Assembly: GCA_030248065.1 (NCBI GenBank)
Contig: JASAMV010002557.1
Span: 62,001-126,000 of the forward strand
Direction: 5' to 3'
Length of the DNA: 64,000 bases
Source: Rhynchonema sp. JSB1_4
Taxonomy: Eukaryota > Nematoda > Chromadorea > Monhysterida > Xyalidae
Positions 25,164 through 37,953 of the stretch are shown piece after piece. The notes beneath the pieces are model-generated. The model had not been told where the DNA came from. It made no database searches and saw only the letters and a program-made list of their open reading frames with translations. The translations under genes were made by a program, and so were the position numbers. Position 1 is the stretch's first letter. Every line of letters starts with the position of its first letter.

Positions 25164-27115
25164 GAGGACAGTTTGTTATTCTTATTTCCAAATTTCATTT
25201 ATTCTGATTTGGTCGCAGAACATAAATGGCCAGAAGCAGAATTTTTCACTTGCGCTGCGTCCTGTTGTGTTTCTGGTGTGTTTCTGTTTTGCAACACACG
25301 ACAGAAAACAGGTTTGGGGTTGGTTGACCTGTTGTGAAGGCCGGCCAATATGATACGACCAGGTGTACACGCGCGTCCGCTTGCCCCACGTGGGTGTATC
25401 GATCACATTTGCTGCAACACACAACGCAGTCCAATGCATCGTGTTCGTCTTATCAGTCGCTTTCACCGTACATCAACTGCTGTTTGTGTGCATTGCGGTT
25501 GTGTTGTGTTTTGGACGATGTTCCGTATGAGAACTTTCCCTTTTAGAACATATTTCCAGATGATGCGTTGGATAATTGTGTTTCAGGAAAACCAGACGGC
25601 TACAAACGTGCACCTACCTATGTACGTATATACCTGTGTAGATATAGAACTCTGCGGGATGTGAATGCACCAGAAACAAATTCCGGGAACCATGAACCCA
25701 CAACAATGAGAGCAAAGTAGTGCCAACCCACAAATGAAACGTGAGCAAACGTACATGCTTGTACGTTACGCAACGTTGCAGTAACCAGACTATATGTCAT
25801 TTCACCAAGTGTCCATCTGTGTTCGGTTTCAAATAACCGCACGGTCCTCCATACATTAATACAGCAGCGACTTTGCTGTAACTTTTTATGACACCGATGC
25901 TCTCAGTATGCACACGTGCACGTGACCCATCGTAAGTCACTCAACAATAATTGAGTTTCGTGAAGTTGTAAAATACGAGAAGCGCACAGAGTGTTTTTAA
26001 ACTTATTTACACCACCACAACTAACATCCTTGAACTTTTGTTTTTCAGTACTTGTACCTACTGACCATCTGAAAACACGGAGTCGCGAAAAACATTAAAA
26101 ATATTGCGAGCGCCAATGTGTGTTTTCTCGTGTGCGGAAGGATTTCGTGCTTCAAGCAGCGTATAGCTTTCCACTTTAGCTGTATTTCGGGTGCTATGGT
26201 GTTTAAAGTCGTGTAAACAACTCTTCACCAAGCTAGGGTACCCACTAACAACAAAAACCCAAACCTTCAGGTGTGTAACATTTACCGCAACGCAGCATTT
26301 CACATTGTGCACATTTCGCAAGCAAGAACGAAAAAAACGCAGAGAAAAAAGCACCTCACGCTGTTGTTGTGTTGATAGAAACTGGGTTTTCGCCTAGGCT
26401 TGCATCATAAGACCAAGAGACCGTTTTACAAATGCTTTTGAAAGTCAAGTTCACCGACAAAGTTGCTTGCAAATTGTCTTGAAACTGGGCACTTCAGAGA
26501 GAAAATGGCATTTTACGCGCTTTGTGTTGGTTGAAAAAAAGTTTCCGCCGTGGGCTGACACACGTGATTAGTACTTTTGTAGCATCACTTGGTAAATTAC
26601 ACCTAAAAATCTCTTGTTTTCCCGAAGTTTCTCTGTTTTCGTGTCTGTGACGGAAAACAAGTGAAAAAATTGCCTCCATGATTGATCGACCAAACAACAT
26701 TGGCAGCCCACAGGTTTTTACGCTTTTGTTTACAGCGTTTGGTCTTTTGCTTTTTGTCGTTCGGCTGCTCTCAGAAGCAGATTTTCTGCGCAGCTGCTTT
26801 TCTGTACTGAAATTTAAGAAAAACAGTTCGACAGCAGTTATTTGGGCATTGACCTTCAGTGGGTTTGAATAATACCACATTATGGTTGGTTCATTTTTGA
26901 GAATGTTTCAGCTCGGCCTTAAGCGTGTTTGTTGTTACCTTTTTCGGTCTGTTTTCGTAGACGGGTTTATCACCAGATCATCGTCAGTGAGAAGGAACCA
27001 CATGAAAGGAAGCGATATGCGATACGCGGCTTGTGACAGCAACTTTTTTCAGGTTCCACACATTTCACAAACATCAAATCACATAAATAACAAATAAAAA
27101 AATTATTCCACCGTC
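25164..27115. other. Intergenic between two divergent genes
   Basis: Separates the 5' ends of PYROXD2 (reverse) and the ankyrin-like gene (forward), so it should hold both promoters. No TATA-type element or conserved motif could be assigned with confidence. The 129-codon reverse open frame at 26494-26880 has no recognisable domain. Confidence 0.4.
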
Positions 27116-30100
27116 ATGCATCGATCAGTTTCAATGGATGACCCAATTGGGGACTTCGACCCTCGTTTGGGTGCACCACATGCGCCGACCACCCATTTCT
27201 ATCTCAAAGTTGAGCCGTTGCAAACGCTCAAATATCACGCACTCAGGGCGGTCGGATTGCAATTGTTTAAGGTGGGTTGCATATTGAGGCAATTTTGAGA
27301 AAAATTTGTTGTTCTTGTTGCTAGCCACTGGAGTGTAGCCCCGACCAGGGCCGTTGGGTCAGGAAGTTGGACGGATCGGATCTGGATTGCTTATGTGATC
27401 TTTGTTTTATTGGAGATGTCTTGAAATTTCGACAAGCGTATTGTGAGTGTATGTGGAATGAGAATAACTTTTTTAAATTGGTCGAACTTACCTAGCTAAT
27501 CTATTCTCTAACCATCCTACGCAAATAAACCGCGATGCGACAACGAGTTTGGAGGATCAGCATAGTGAGTAGATAGTATAAATCTGATGAAAACCGTGTC
27601 CAGGTCAACTGTTCCACGGGCAATCTGCGCAAAGCCATCCGTGATTTGCGATTCTGGATTCGCCGTCTGTATCTGCCGCCCAAGGTTCGACCGGAGCTTT
27701 TGGAAATCCTCGAACAGATCGTGCACGAAGTTGGCAAATGGGGAGAGAAGCACGGTGCCATGTTCTCCGATCCGTCACTGCCACCATTGCCTGCCGTGTC
27801 AAGGAGCATGTCAATGTCAGGTATTGGTCGCACAATGACCATATAAGAATCTCAAAACAACCTTCCCCCCCCCCCCCTCCAAAACAACCCGGAACCCCCC
27901 CCCCCAAATACACGCGCAGGGTCAGACAAGGCTGATGCTGAAATCAAACTTGGGAGACTTATGAGGATCTGCTCTCAGCTTTTGCATCTTGATCGGAGCC
28001 AATAACGAGTGTCTTGGTCACGGCGCTGATATTTATTCTCAGCTTTTCATTTCTACGCAGGCACAAAACTTTATCCATTGCCTGAGAATGTGGTGTGCAA
28101 AAAAAATTAGAGCTTGGACAATACCCAAATTGAAACACTCAAGCAAGCAGCTCAAATCGATCCGGTCCGATTCTGGTCTCATCACCAAAGTGTGACATAC
28201 TGTATCTACGTACAAACCGTCAGCGATTATTACGGTACTTCACATAAAACATCACAGCCTCCCACATAATTGCAGGTGCCAAACGTCGCACGGTGCCCAT
28301 CATCAAACGTGTCCATCCATCTGAACATCTTCGTTTGTATTTCGATTGTATTCGATGGCGAGGGGCCAGGATCCTCATTGACCAAATGGAGACATGCAAG
28401 GCGATTATGGCTGCTTGTGAGGATTGGCCAATGATGAGGTGCGTTGGACTTGGGATGGTACCAAAGTTAGTGATCCGATCTACATAGCTTGGTCAGATTT
28501 GCCGTGCCACTCACTAACTTCGAACCAGCGTCAAGCTCACGGACTATTTTTGCACCGACAATAATATGAAATCAGTTTGACTACGCGACCTTCGGAACTT
28601 TTAATTTGACTTTTGAAGGAGCGCAATACCGAAATCCATTATTTGCGAATTGTTATTCATTGAAGGTTCCAACTCGCGTGCACATACGCATTGACCGATG
28701 TGCTGGACACGTTCGAGCCGATCAGGTTACGATCGATTCAACGCAAATTGCAGGTTGCTCTTTAAATTGCAATCCTCCAAGATAGAATATTTTCGTTTTC
28801 AAAAGAAATTTGCAAACTTGGTGATCGGATCATTCATACATAGATAGATGCGCCCTACCTTGGTCAACTGACTTGATTGATTTAGGACCGACCAGTCGAA
28901 CTGGTTCAATCAAATAGTCCATGAAACATCATTCAGTCCCATGCCTACAGGACCACGCATTGTACAATTTCTGGTTCGAATGGCTGAAAAGTGACAAGGA
29001 CAAGACCAAGACCCGACTATTCCTCACCAATCGTCTGCTGCCACCACAAGTCACCAGTCTCGCCTTCCAATGGGCCATTGAGCACGGACATGTAGAGTTG
29101 GTGCAATTCTTGGGCACGAATTTCACTGATGAACAAGTGGAGTATTTGGGTGAGTGTAAAAGAGTACCCATTAATTGATTGGCATCGATGTCAGTGATCG
29201 GATTACAATCTACAGCGATCACACGAATTCGCACATTTTGGATTCGGATCAAACCAGGATCACTTGCTTTTTATTACATGAATGTGGCAGTTCTTGGTTT
29301 TCTAATATTTTGCGATGCGCGTTCAAAAGGCGTGACGTGGGTATTGCGCGATTTGATTATGTCGATGAGCGTAAAACTTCCTTCTAACAACTAAACAACT
29401 TTGTTGGGATGCTGGTGCAGCACAATTGCCTTATTAGCTTAGCAGGGTCCGACGACCGAGACAGATCCCGTCACCAAGTTTGATGGCGTTTATTGTCTCA
29501 TGCTATCTGCACAAAAAAACACTTTATCGCCACCCAAACCCTTATCCCAGGTTTGCTGCACTGGCGTCGAATCAGTTTCCAAGCGAAGCACGTCGACATT
29601 TTCGAGTACCTCTGTGATCGACTATGTGAGCTAAATGCGTACTCGATGGCCCGTGTCACCTGGAACTCATTCTACACGTCGCTGTTTGAGTCACTGCAGG
29701 TTGGTGGTGTTTTTGCCTTTTTTGCTCATGAAGTGAAAAACAAGATAAAATGACATTCGAAATTATACGCACCTAAATCGGCAGCCGAACTCGATGATCG
29801 GATCCAATCGGTTCTGCCTTGGACTTTTTGAATCTTTGAATTCTTTTTTGATTTCGACCAGCTGGATTCCAAAAGATTTTTTGCTCTCGCGGTCACGTGA
29901 CCAAGACGTGCCGGTGACAGCTTGCACAGACTTTTAGAATTATAAATTGCAGAAAATCAACTCTCCCGAAATCATTCGTCAGAATCTGTACAAACTTCGC
30001 TTTCTGCTCGCCCACTGCTGCCCGACGCTGAAATGGAATCTGCTCATGGCTCAGGTACACGAAGTTTGTGAAATTCTAAATGTTACGGCGTCCATCATGG

Positions 30101-31161
30101 TGGAAATTACGGTAGATTGGGAACCTAAATAGTCGTTTTGAACATTTCTCACTGCACATAGCCACCAAGAAGTTTTCACTATGAAGAGGATCAGCCAGGG
30201 TTGTTTCAAAAAAAAAGTGGTCAATTAAAAAAATTTAAAAAAAAAAAATTTTTTTTTTGAAACTCAGATTTTGCTTTTTTTAATAAAAAAAGTTGCCCAA
30301 AATGGGCTAAAATGTCTAAAAATGGCCTTTTTCTAGGCAAAAAACTGGCACTTTTTTTCTGTGGACGAGACAATTTTTCCAAAATCGCGCCTGCGGCGCT
30401 CTGTATTGTCCCCAAAGCAGTACAGGGATGCGCGGGGCTGGTCTTTTATAGTAATGTGGCACCGATAATGTACTACTACATGCTACTACACATGTATATA
30501 TGCAGGTCTGGTGCAAAACCGGGCGCGCAAAGTCGATCTGACGCGCAAGATTTGGGCTGTAATCGATATTTTGATGGTCGTATATCAGATATACGGCATT
30601 AGATGCATTAAAATACGTTGTACGGCATGCTACAATACATCAGAGTAACATCGTTAGTGAACATCAACCTCAGACTGGTCGGAGACCATGGAATCTGCAC
30701 AATACTACCGGGTGTCACCACACAAGTTCGGTCTGAGGCGAAAATTTTTCAATTTTTGAAAAATATGTTGTATCGATTTCATTTATCCTGAAACGTCGTT
30801 TGCAACACTTTTTCTAATAAAAAATTTTTCGTCAAAAAAAAAATCAAAAAAAAAATTTTTTTTTTTAAAAAAAGCTCGTTAATAAAAAAATTTTTTTTTC
30901 AACCCTGGATCAGCACAACAACAAAGAGCATACACTTGTATTTTCCGTTTATATTTGCAGGATTGCCGTGCACTGAACGCTGTATTCCTGTACAAAGACC
31001 GCATGATCTGGGATCTGTTTGTCGAGTATTTGTCGCAAGAAGATCTGGAGAAAATCCACCAATATTTCGATCGAATTTATCACGAAGAACCTTCACAAGA
31101 TCTATTGCAGTTCTTGAATCTGATTCGAATTCATATCAATGATGATAAGTGTGAAGAATGA
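27116..31161 (+). CDS. Ankyrin-like helical repeat protein, nematode-type family
   Basis: Multi-exon gene for a soluble, mostly helical protein. Supported exons: 27116-27271 (MHRSVSMDDPIGDFD..., start ATG), 27325-27442, about 27613-27820, 28276-28438, about 28690-28728, 28951-29151, about 29551-29699, 29953-30054 and 30961-31161 (stop 31159-31161). Degenerate ankyrin-type repeats are visible: FQWAIEHGHVELVQFL followed by FTDEQVEYL, then ISFQAKHVDIFEYLCDRLCE, KLRFLLAHCC, and DCRALNAVFLYKDRMIWDLF followed by LSQEDLEKI. From memory this arrangement resembles large nematode families of ankyrin-like proteins; no search was possible. The second-to-third exon junction does not fit in phase, and exons between 28.4 and 28.9 kb are uncertain. 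No signal peptide or membrane segment was seen. Function is unknown; ankyrin-type proteins usually bind other proteins. Confidence 0.72.
27822..27850 (+). repeat. Short repeat shared with 11471-11499
   Basis: Second copy of the TATTGGTCGCACAATGAC string, starting exactly at the 5' splice site of an intron of the ankyrin-like gene and followed by C-rich tracts at 27866-27906. Confidence 0.5.
30196..30906. mobile_element. Non-autonomous hAT-type element, exact 8-bp target duplication
   Basis: Starts CAGGGTTG and ends CAACCCT (inverted), flanked on both sides by the octamer GGATCAGC (30188-30195 and 30907-30914). The subterminal sequence is nearly pure A and T runs; the centre is more complex. 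711 bp, no coding capacity. It lies in the last intron of the ankyrin-like gene, ending about 54 nt before the last exon. Confidence 0.85.
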
Positions 31162-32499
31162 TATTGTTGATATCTTTCACATTCACAATTTCACAGAACT
31201 AAGCAGTAAAATGGTCAGATTCAACCTGATATCCTTGTTCAAAACCATTGGCGATGCCAATAACGTTTTCAAACAAATCATTTCCCTTTCTGCACAGCAG
31301 GATCGTGGCACATACTGGGATCGGCGGGCAGGCCACACACACTAAAAAGACAGTTGAATGGATGATGTTTCATGACAGACGGCAACGATAATGTACAAAT
31401 GGTGCAGTGTCATTTTCGTTGCCTTCAAAAAAACCAGCGGTGAACCAGGCCTATCGATGGGATGGGTAAACTCACCCTTCGCAAGTGCAGTGGAAATTGC
31501 AGACCCGTTGGACGTTTGGTGCATCAGAGTCAGCTGCTGCTGCCACACACTCATCAATGCAGATATCAACGCACGCATGCACGTTGGTGTGCATCATGAT
31601 GCACAGCTGAACAGAAAGAAACGCAAAACTGTATACCGAACTGGGATTATCAGAAAATGCCATCGGCCATCATATCTTTACCCTTGGTCAACTCACCAAA
31701 CTGAACAGGACTATCGGCCTTCCGGACATGGTTTTTGAATTTGCGGAACAGAAAGTCAAAATTGAGAAACGACAAAAACGTGACCACCGATCACATGGCG
31801 TTCGTTGTCTGCGGCCGTCACATGTGCATGCGAAATAAAAGCGTCAATGTTCCAATAAAATTTCTGTTCAGAGGATTTTCCCAATCTTCCAGCTGTCACA
31901 CCCCATAAAAAACGCTGTTCAGCTTCATGACTTTTTGGTTTGTTTATTCAGGCCAAGACATATCAGCAACGTTATCAACGGTTCTGAAAAAAACAGTGCT
32001 GTTCATCTGAGCGTAGCATAGCAAATACAATAACACGCTGTACAGTTGAAATAAGCAGAACAAATAAGTGTTGATTTATGAACAGCAGTTGTCGCAGTTT
32101 GGTACACCTAGCTGGAGAAAGAAAGTCAGCGAAATAGGTAACAAAGCACGAAGAATACACCACCCTAACCAAATTTCACAAAAGATACACAAAAGTTCAG
32201 TTCAGAAGCGTCAATATATCAGAACAAAATTAATTTTGAATCATTGTTACCGAATACCCATGTAATATAGTGCTCCTGTGTTCATCAACAACCACCGGAC
32301 TAAAATATGATACACTGAATTGCAAAACTGACATTCAAAATAATGCCGTGCGTAAGTAAGCTTTCGGATTAAACATGTGGATACACTGTACATTCGAGCG
32401 AGACAAGATAAAACGTGGGGATCATCATTTGACCGATATAAAACTTGGGCGTTGGGATCGTATTTGCTTTGGGGCATTTGTGAATTGTCCACGTCGGGA
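31162..32499. other. 3' untranslated and intergenic region
   Basis: Lies between two convergent genes. AATAAA occurs at 31834-31839 and 31854-31859 on the forward strand, suitable for ending the ankyrin-like transcript. No coding exon was recognised. Confidence 0.5.
31834..31839 (+). terminator. Candidate polyadenylation signal of the ankyrin-like gene
   Basis: AATAAA, with a second copy 20 nt later, about 670 nt after the stop codon. Confidence 0.4.
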
Positions 32500-32505
32500 T
32501 TTATT
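32500..32505 (-). terminator. Candidate polyadenylation signal of TSG101
   Basis: AATAAA on the reverse strand about 165 nt past the TSG101 stop codon. Confidence 0.45.
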
Positions 32506-32668
32506 TATGCCGCTAATTACTACCAGCGTAAAGTCAATTCACAGAGAGCCATGCTAAACATACCAGTAAATCTCTCAAAACACACAGAAAGAGTCACGTG
32601 ACCAACGCAAGGCCTGTCCGATCACCGAGTTTGAGACCAACCATAGAATTCTTCCATAATCATTGAAT

Positions 32669-35600
32669 TCAAACAGGCAGGCCAGCGCGTTGTCTGCAGG
32701 CCATCATCGTCGCTCGCGCCTTGAACTGCCGACGGGACAATTTTCTGACCAATTTCAGGTACGAATCTAGATCCAGATTGCCACGTTTCAGCGTCTGACC
32801 CAGATAATAGACGGCGTCCTCAATTGCCGTATCCTCGACATATGCCTCGAACAGTTGTTTGTGGATCTGAGGGGATCAGATTGGTGTTTGTTCAAATCTT
32901 CAGGCTTCGGCAGTAAACCGAAAAATTCGCTGCAAATTGCACCCAACTTTTGGCACGGAAATTTGCACAACGCGGCACAACCTAAGCCAAAGCCAAGACA
33001 ATAACAAGTTGGCTAATTTCGCACAAAGCAGCACAACAAACCGGTGTGGCACAATTAACGGCCTCATCCAAATCCATTTCATCGTCTTTCGGCGCCGATG
33101 CGATCACTCTTTGGATCTCGCGCGTTTTTTCGGCGAATTGTAAACCCTGTAAAAAGAATAGTTTTATGGAACGAAACAAGAAGCCCGCACAAAAATATGC
33201 GCTCCATACTTTCTCAATTCGCACAAGTACAGGCTATGTTACCTGTGTGTCAAGTTCGAGCTGCTCCTCCGACAGTTGGGCGAGCATCGCCTTCAGCTTC
33301 TGTTCACCCGCATTCAAGTCATCGCGAGTCTTGCGCAACACAGTCAGCTCGGCAAATGGGGCACCTTCAAACATCCGAAATTTGTTATTTTTGTAAATAA
33401 AAACCTAAAAACTCAAAGTTTCTGTAACGGAAGTCATACCAATTTTCTCCTCCAATCTTCGTCTCACCCGTTCCTCCATCGCGCTCACCAGTGACGCTCG
33501 AATCGTTTCTGGTTTTATCGTACCACCACTGCTGCCTGGAAATGACGCAGAATTTATTTGTATTTATAAGTCCATTACGTTTGGATTTGTAACAAATTTG
33601 GTAATCCGACTGTACTCAATAACGGCACATTTTTTGCAGTTCAATTTACAGTAGTCTTTTTCTGGTTCCAGTAAACGCACACGTAAAAGACATGACTCAT
33701 GAAAAACGCCTCCATGGTGGTCGAAACTAAAATCTTCAGGAAAATTTCGAAATATCCCTAAAAACATTTACGTTGAAAAGATGTTAGTTGATGCTTCCTC
33801 CGAAAAACAGATCCGACCAGACAACCAAGCCTGTTACCAACTCAAGGTGTCCTAACCAGTGGATCCAGTGCTCTGCTGCGTGCTATATGACGCGGTCGGA
33901 TAAGCTGGATATGTCGACGTGTAAGATGATGACCCTTGTGTTTGTGACGTGGTTACACCCGGATAGGAGGGCATACTTGTCGGTCCGGTGGGATATGGCG
34001 TGGATTGGGGGTAGGGAGTGCCGCCAGGATAAGGGGGCTGTGATTGTTGCTGAGAAGGATATGGGTAGGATGGTTGGCCTGCAACGGTGTGCTCGATTGG
34101 CTTTTGGTGGCTGGTGCAAAAAGGATGCGAGAGCATTGTGTAACTGTTGTATTTAGCAAATTATTGAAAAAATTTGGAGTCTTGTGTACGCCTAGGTTTC
34201 GAGGGTATTCAAAAGTGTGACATTTTGCGCAAAAATAGGAAGGGACGGGCAGGAGATTGGTGACGAAAACAAGGGAGGGCACATAGTGTTTTTCTTTCAA
34301 AAATTAGCAAAACGCCTGTTTGTTTGGGGAATACAGCCCGCCTCAAGGTTAAGATCTGACAAAGAATTGTTTTTTTCTGTTCCGCCGCCGTATTTTCACC
34401 GTTGTTCTGTTTGTAGCTCAAAACACGTGCAAAGACTGGCGAACTAACCGTATTGCTGCGGTGGATAGCTCGGATAGCCGCCTGTAGCACCCGCATATTG
34501 TGAAGTGGGCGGGGGTTGACCCGCGGGCGGTTTAGCAAATACCGGTGGCTTCTCGGCGAATGTAATTGACAGAACCTGTGACAAATGAATGAACGGAGTT
34601 TTTTTAAGATTGGTTTATTTGTATCGCCATATGATGTAGACCTTTCATTATTTTCGGACAACAAAAAGAATATTCATCACATGGAATTGTAGTTAGCAGC
34701 AGATGGGGAATCAAAAGCGTCGACGCTCGATCCCAACGGGCACACTCAGTAAGATCAAGAATGACTGAGCATTGTGTAACAACGATTTCACCTGCATGAG
34801 CACTTGCGTGTTGTATGTGGGATGTTGCCATTCAGTGAGATACGGCAAATACACACGACCACTTTGATCGACATGTTGCGAAGGGCGGACAACCATGTCG
34901 GCTGTCGGTCGAACCATCACGATTGGTGACGTGTACGGATGCGTGTCCCAGAAGTACACTCCTGAACACGCAAGGGACTTATTGCGAACAGAGAACGGTA
35001 GCGTCGTGCGTAAGGTGATGAATTTACTTAATGGGGGAGGGGGGTCCCCCCTAAGGTACACTAACCGCCGCGCCAGGTACACTAACCGCCTCAATTTTTG
35101 CCCAAAGTATGCATTTTTAGGCCTAAAATGGGTGATTTTTATGTCGATGTTGTCAAAAGACGCCAAAATATCCTCTTTATGGAGAATTTTTTCCAAAAAG
35201 GGCAAAAAATCGGTGAAATTTTCTACCTCAAAAAGTGACTTTTTCGTGGATTTGGGTCTCCCCCCCCCCAGGGAGGCACACTAACCGCCGCACGGAAAAA
35301 AGGGGTAGGTACACTAACCGCCGCGCCGGACCAGGAACTACACTGGGCGTCTCATAGATCGAAACTGCTCTGTGAAAGTCATCAACTCAAATTGAAATAT
35401 CATACTCACAGTACAAACGTTTCTGCGCTCAAAAAAGATGTCACCGTGAAATCCAGGCCAAGCCCAAATATTTTTTTCACGCAATCACGTTAATTGCGTA
35501 AACCACAGCCGATATAGTTGGACAGCTGGAGCCAAACAAACGAACCAATGGGGATGTTGTACGTGGATCCTTTATACGACACGGGGATTGTGCCTTTGAG

Positions 35601-36557
35601 AAACACCGAGTTGCGCCGTTGACGATTTGGAAACTCGAACATTTCGGTGGACACGTGCAGATCCGTGAAGTTGGTGATCACCGACATAATGTCCTGCAGC
35701 AACACAAGGTTTGGAATTTCATAATTCAAGTTAGACAAAAGCAATTGGATTAAGAAATCACAATCATACTACAAGAGATCGGGCCGGCGGGCCGGGCCGA
35801 GGTTAGCCTAAGCCCAAGGCTAACCACATGCCTAATTTTAACCCTAACCCTCAAGGCTATCTCCCACCACAAACCTTACGGAGGATTACCGGGTAGTGGA
35901 CCAAGCAGTGTAGTACTTGGTCAGGGTGTTGACGATAGATAGATTGGGACACGAGATGTGTTGACGATAGATAGATGACCCAAGTCCGAAATCTAGGGGG
36001 GTCGAGCCAAACTTGTTGACGATAGACAGATGGTGGGGGCGGGGTAGCCAAAAGGATGCGAGAGTATGACAAAAGATTAGTTGTGAACAGAAGAAATTAA
36101 AAAATGTATATTTTAATATTTAATAGTTAATTTAATTAATTAATTATTACTTAATATTTGATATAATTTCACAAACGAAGAGCAAAACAAACAAAAATCA
36201 AGGTAGAGTATAGTGCACTAAGAAGGTACGTAATAATGTGTAAATACTAATGAAAATGTACTTAGATGCGCTAAATCCGCGCGTAGCGCGCGATTTGCCC
36301 ACAAGTGTTGACGATACATAGGTGAAATCAAAAAATGTTGACGATAGATAGATGAATTTGGGGGACCCCCAAGTACTACCCTGGGACCTGGACTTGGAAA
36401 CTGGGGACCTGGGGAGTTATGGGCAATCTTCGATTTCCATTCGCCATTAACACCTCTGAGAAACCGTGGAAAACCACCAAGAAAAGCAAACCTGTTTAGC
36501 TTGATCAACATAGCGATAATTCGCTGCGTTGAGCGCTGTGCGAACGGAATTATCCAT
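32669..36557 (-). CDS. TSG101: TSG101, ESCRT-I subunit
   Basis: Core subunit of ESCRT-I, which binds ubiquitinated cargo on endosomes and recruits partners for multivesicular body formation. Nine exons: 36557-36492, 35693-35546, 34961-34792, 34575-34449, 34078-33857, 33535-33440, 33364-33243, 33146-33042 and 32866-32669, giving about 417 residues (human about 390). The N-terminal ubiquitin-E2-variant domain is clear (LKGTIPVSYKGSTYNIPI, THPYTSPIVMVRPTADM, GRVYLPYLTEWQHP) and lacks an E2 active-site Cys, as expected. A Pro/Tyr/Gln/Ser-rich linker follows (QPSYPYPSQQQSQPPYPGG), then a coiled coil (RASLVSAMEERVRRRLEEK; LAQLSEEQLELDTQ) and the C-terminal steadiness box (AIEDAVYYLGQTLKRGNLDL ... 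KLSRRQF). The first two introns are enlarged by repeats. Start ATG 36557-36555 is the first in-frame Met and fits the family's short lead-in to the UEV domain. Confidence 0.95.
35053..35330. repeat. Direct-repeat-flanked AT-rich element in TSG101 intron 2
   Basis: The string AGGTACACTAACCGCC occurs twice at 35054-35095 and twice (one copy AGGCACACTAACCGCC) at 35274-35326, all in the same orientation, around an AT-rich core containing the palindrome TTTAGGCCTAAA. The design matches the nearby hAT-type elements but the outer ends and target duplication could not be defined. Confidence 0.5.
35906..36383. mobile_element. hAT-type element with five GTTGACGATAGATAG repeats
   Basis: Ends are CAGTGTAGTACTTGG (left) and, inverted, CAGGGTAGTACTTGG (right). 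Flanking octamers GGACCAAG and GGACCTGG agree at six of eight bases. TGTTGACGATAGATAGATG or a close variant occurs at about 35927, 35958, 36014, 36307 and 36337, on both sides of a core that holds the palindrome CGCGCGTAGCGCGCG at 36278-36292. It sits in TSG101 intron 1 and has no coding capacity. Confidence 0.65.
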
Positions 36558-36839
36558 TATTGTTGAATTTGAATATCAGCCTGCCTAAAAATAAAAAAAT
36601 CATCAGGTGCAATTGTCATGTATAATTGCAATCTTTCCGGAACATATTCACTGGAAGAAAAAACGGTTTTTTCGGGACCAAAAGTTGGTCGCATCGCAGT
36701 AGTACAGTGGGTATCCCCCTCGCCTGGTACCACTGGTGTGGCTGGGGGGAGCCCCCCTGGGCAGTGCTGTACCTGGGTACAGTAGATAGTAGGTCAACGC
36801 TCCATCCTGGTACAGTAGGTAGGTCGACGCCCCCCGGCG

Positions 36840-37840
36840 CAGTGCTGTGGCTACTTTGGCGGGGCAGTCTCCCTAAAAGGCCCACTGTCGGTGCCCCACT
36901 GCCCCACTCCCTAAAAGCCCCACCCCTCGTGCCCCACCCCCTAAAAGCCCCACCATTGGTGCCCCACTGTACCACCACGAACCCCTAAAAGCCCCACCCC
37001 TTGGTGCTTCACTGCCCCACTACTTCCCCCCTAAAAGCCCCACCCATGGTGCCCCACTGTCGAGGTGCCCCACCATGCCCCACTGTCGATGTGCCCCACC
37101 ATGCCCCACTGTGCCCCACTGTCGAGGTGCCCCACCATGCCCCACTGTCGATATTCCCCACCATGCCCCACCGTGCCCCACTGTCCGGAATCCGGTTTGG
37201 GGGGAAGGGGGGGACAGATTTTTCTGGGCGGGTAGGGTGAATGAATGAATATTTGTGGGCCAGGTCCGCTTTCGCGATCCAAACGCTCGAGTCGAATTGT
37301 TCATCGACTATTGCGCCTTGCCCTTGGAAAAGAATGGCTGTAGACTCTGGAAGGAGAAGAAAAGGTTGTGTTGCAAATGTTAGCACCTAATGTTCCAGCT
37401 CATTTTGTTTGCGGAATGTCTTACTGTTCATCAAACCTAAGTGATCTTTTCATAAACGCAGTTATATACTGCAGTTTGGTATCCTGCACATCTTCGCAAG
37501 TCACCGTTGGACCGCCCAGCGTGTGGATACGCTGATATCGGTAGGGTGGGGTAGGGTACAACACAAGTTTTTTCGGGTACCTGTTTTTAAGTACTAAAAA
37601 GTACATATATCGCGCGCAGCGCGAAATTTTTTGCACTTTTTAGGGTTTTCGGTCGAAATTTGGGCATTTTTGACCGAAAAATGGGCATTTTGGGGGTAAA
37701 AATCGGGGTGGGTAGGGTACCAGGGCGGGGCGGGTAGGGGGTAGGGTACCAGAGCGGGGCGGGTAGGGGGTAGCGTACCAGGCCGGGGCGGGTAGGGTAC
37801 CATTGCGGGGACCCCCCCCCCACCCCCAGCCACAGCACTG
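36840..37840. mobile_element. hAT-type element of 1.0 kb with GCCCCAC and GGTAGGGTAC arrays
   Basis: Left end CAGTGCTGTGGCTACTTTGG, right end inverted CAGTGCTGTGGCTGGGGG. Both flanks carry the exact octamer CCCCGGCG (36832-36839, 37841-37848). The left part is an irregular array of GCCCCAC-containing units (36885-37190); the right part has GGTAGGGTACCA units on both sides of the palindrome CGCGCGCAGCGCG (37611-37623). A unique-looking segment occurs at about 37250-37480. No transposase was recognised. Confidence 0.8.
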
Positions 37841-37953
37841 CCCCGGCGGGAACGGCAAGTTGGGATTTTTGGCTCAAAATGGTATGAAATCGGTATTTTT
37901 CACTCCAAACAGGCGAAAAATCGCGCGCTACGCGCGAAATTAGCGTTTTAGAG

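Noticed and set aside
26494..26880. A 128-codon reverse open frame upstream of the ankyrin-like gene
   Set aside because: Low-complexity, no domain, no splice partners and no conserved-looking composition; probably chance.
35808..35862. TTAACCCTAACCCTC, resembling telomeric repeat
   Set aside because: Only about two units, inside an intron-side repeat region; too short to call an internal telomere.
37009..37386. Long open frames with repeated WGTSTVGHGG-like peptides, on several frames and strands
   Set aside because: Produced by the GCCCCAC repeat array of the 1.0-kb element, which stays open in many frames; not a gene.
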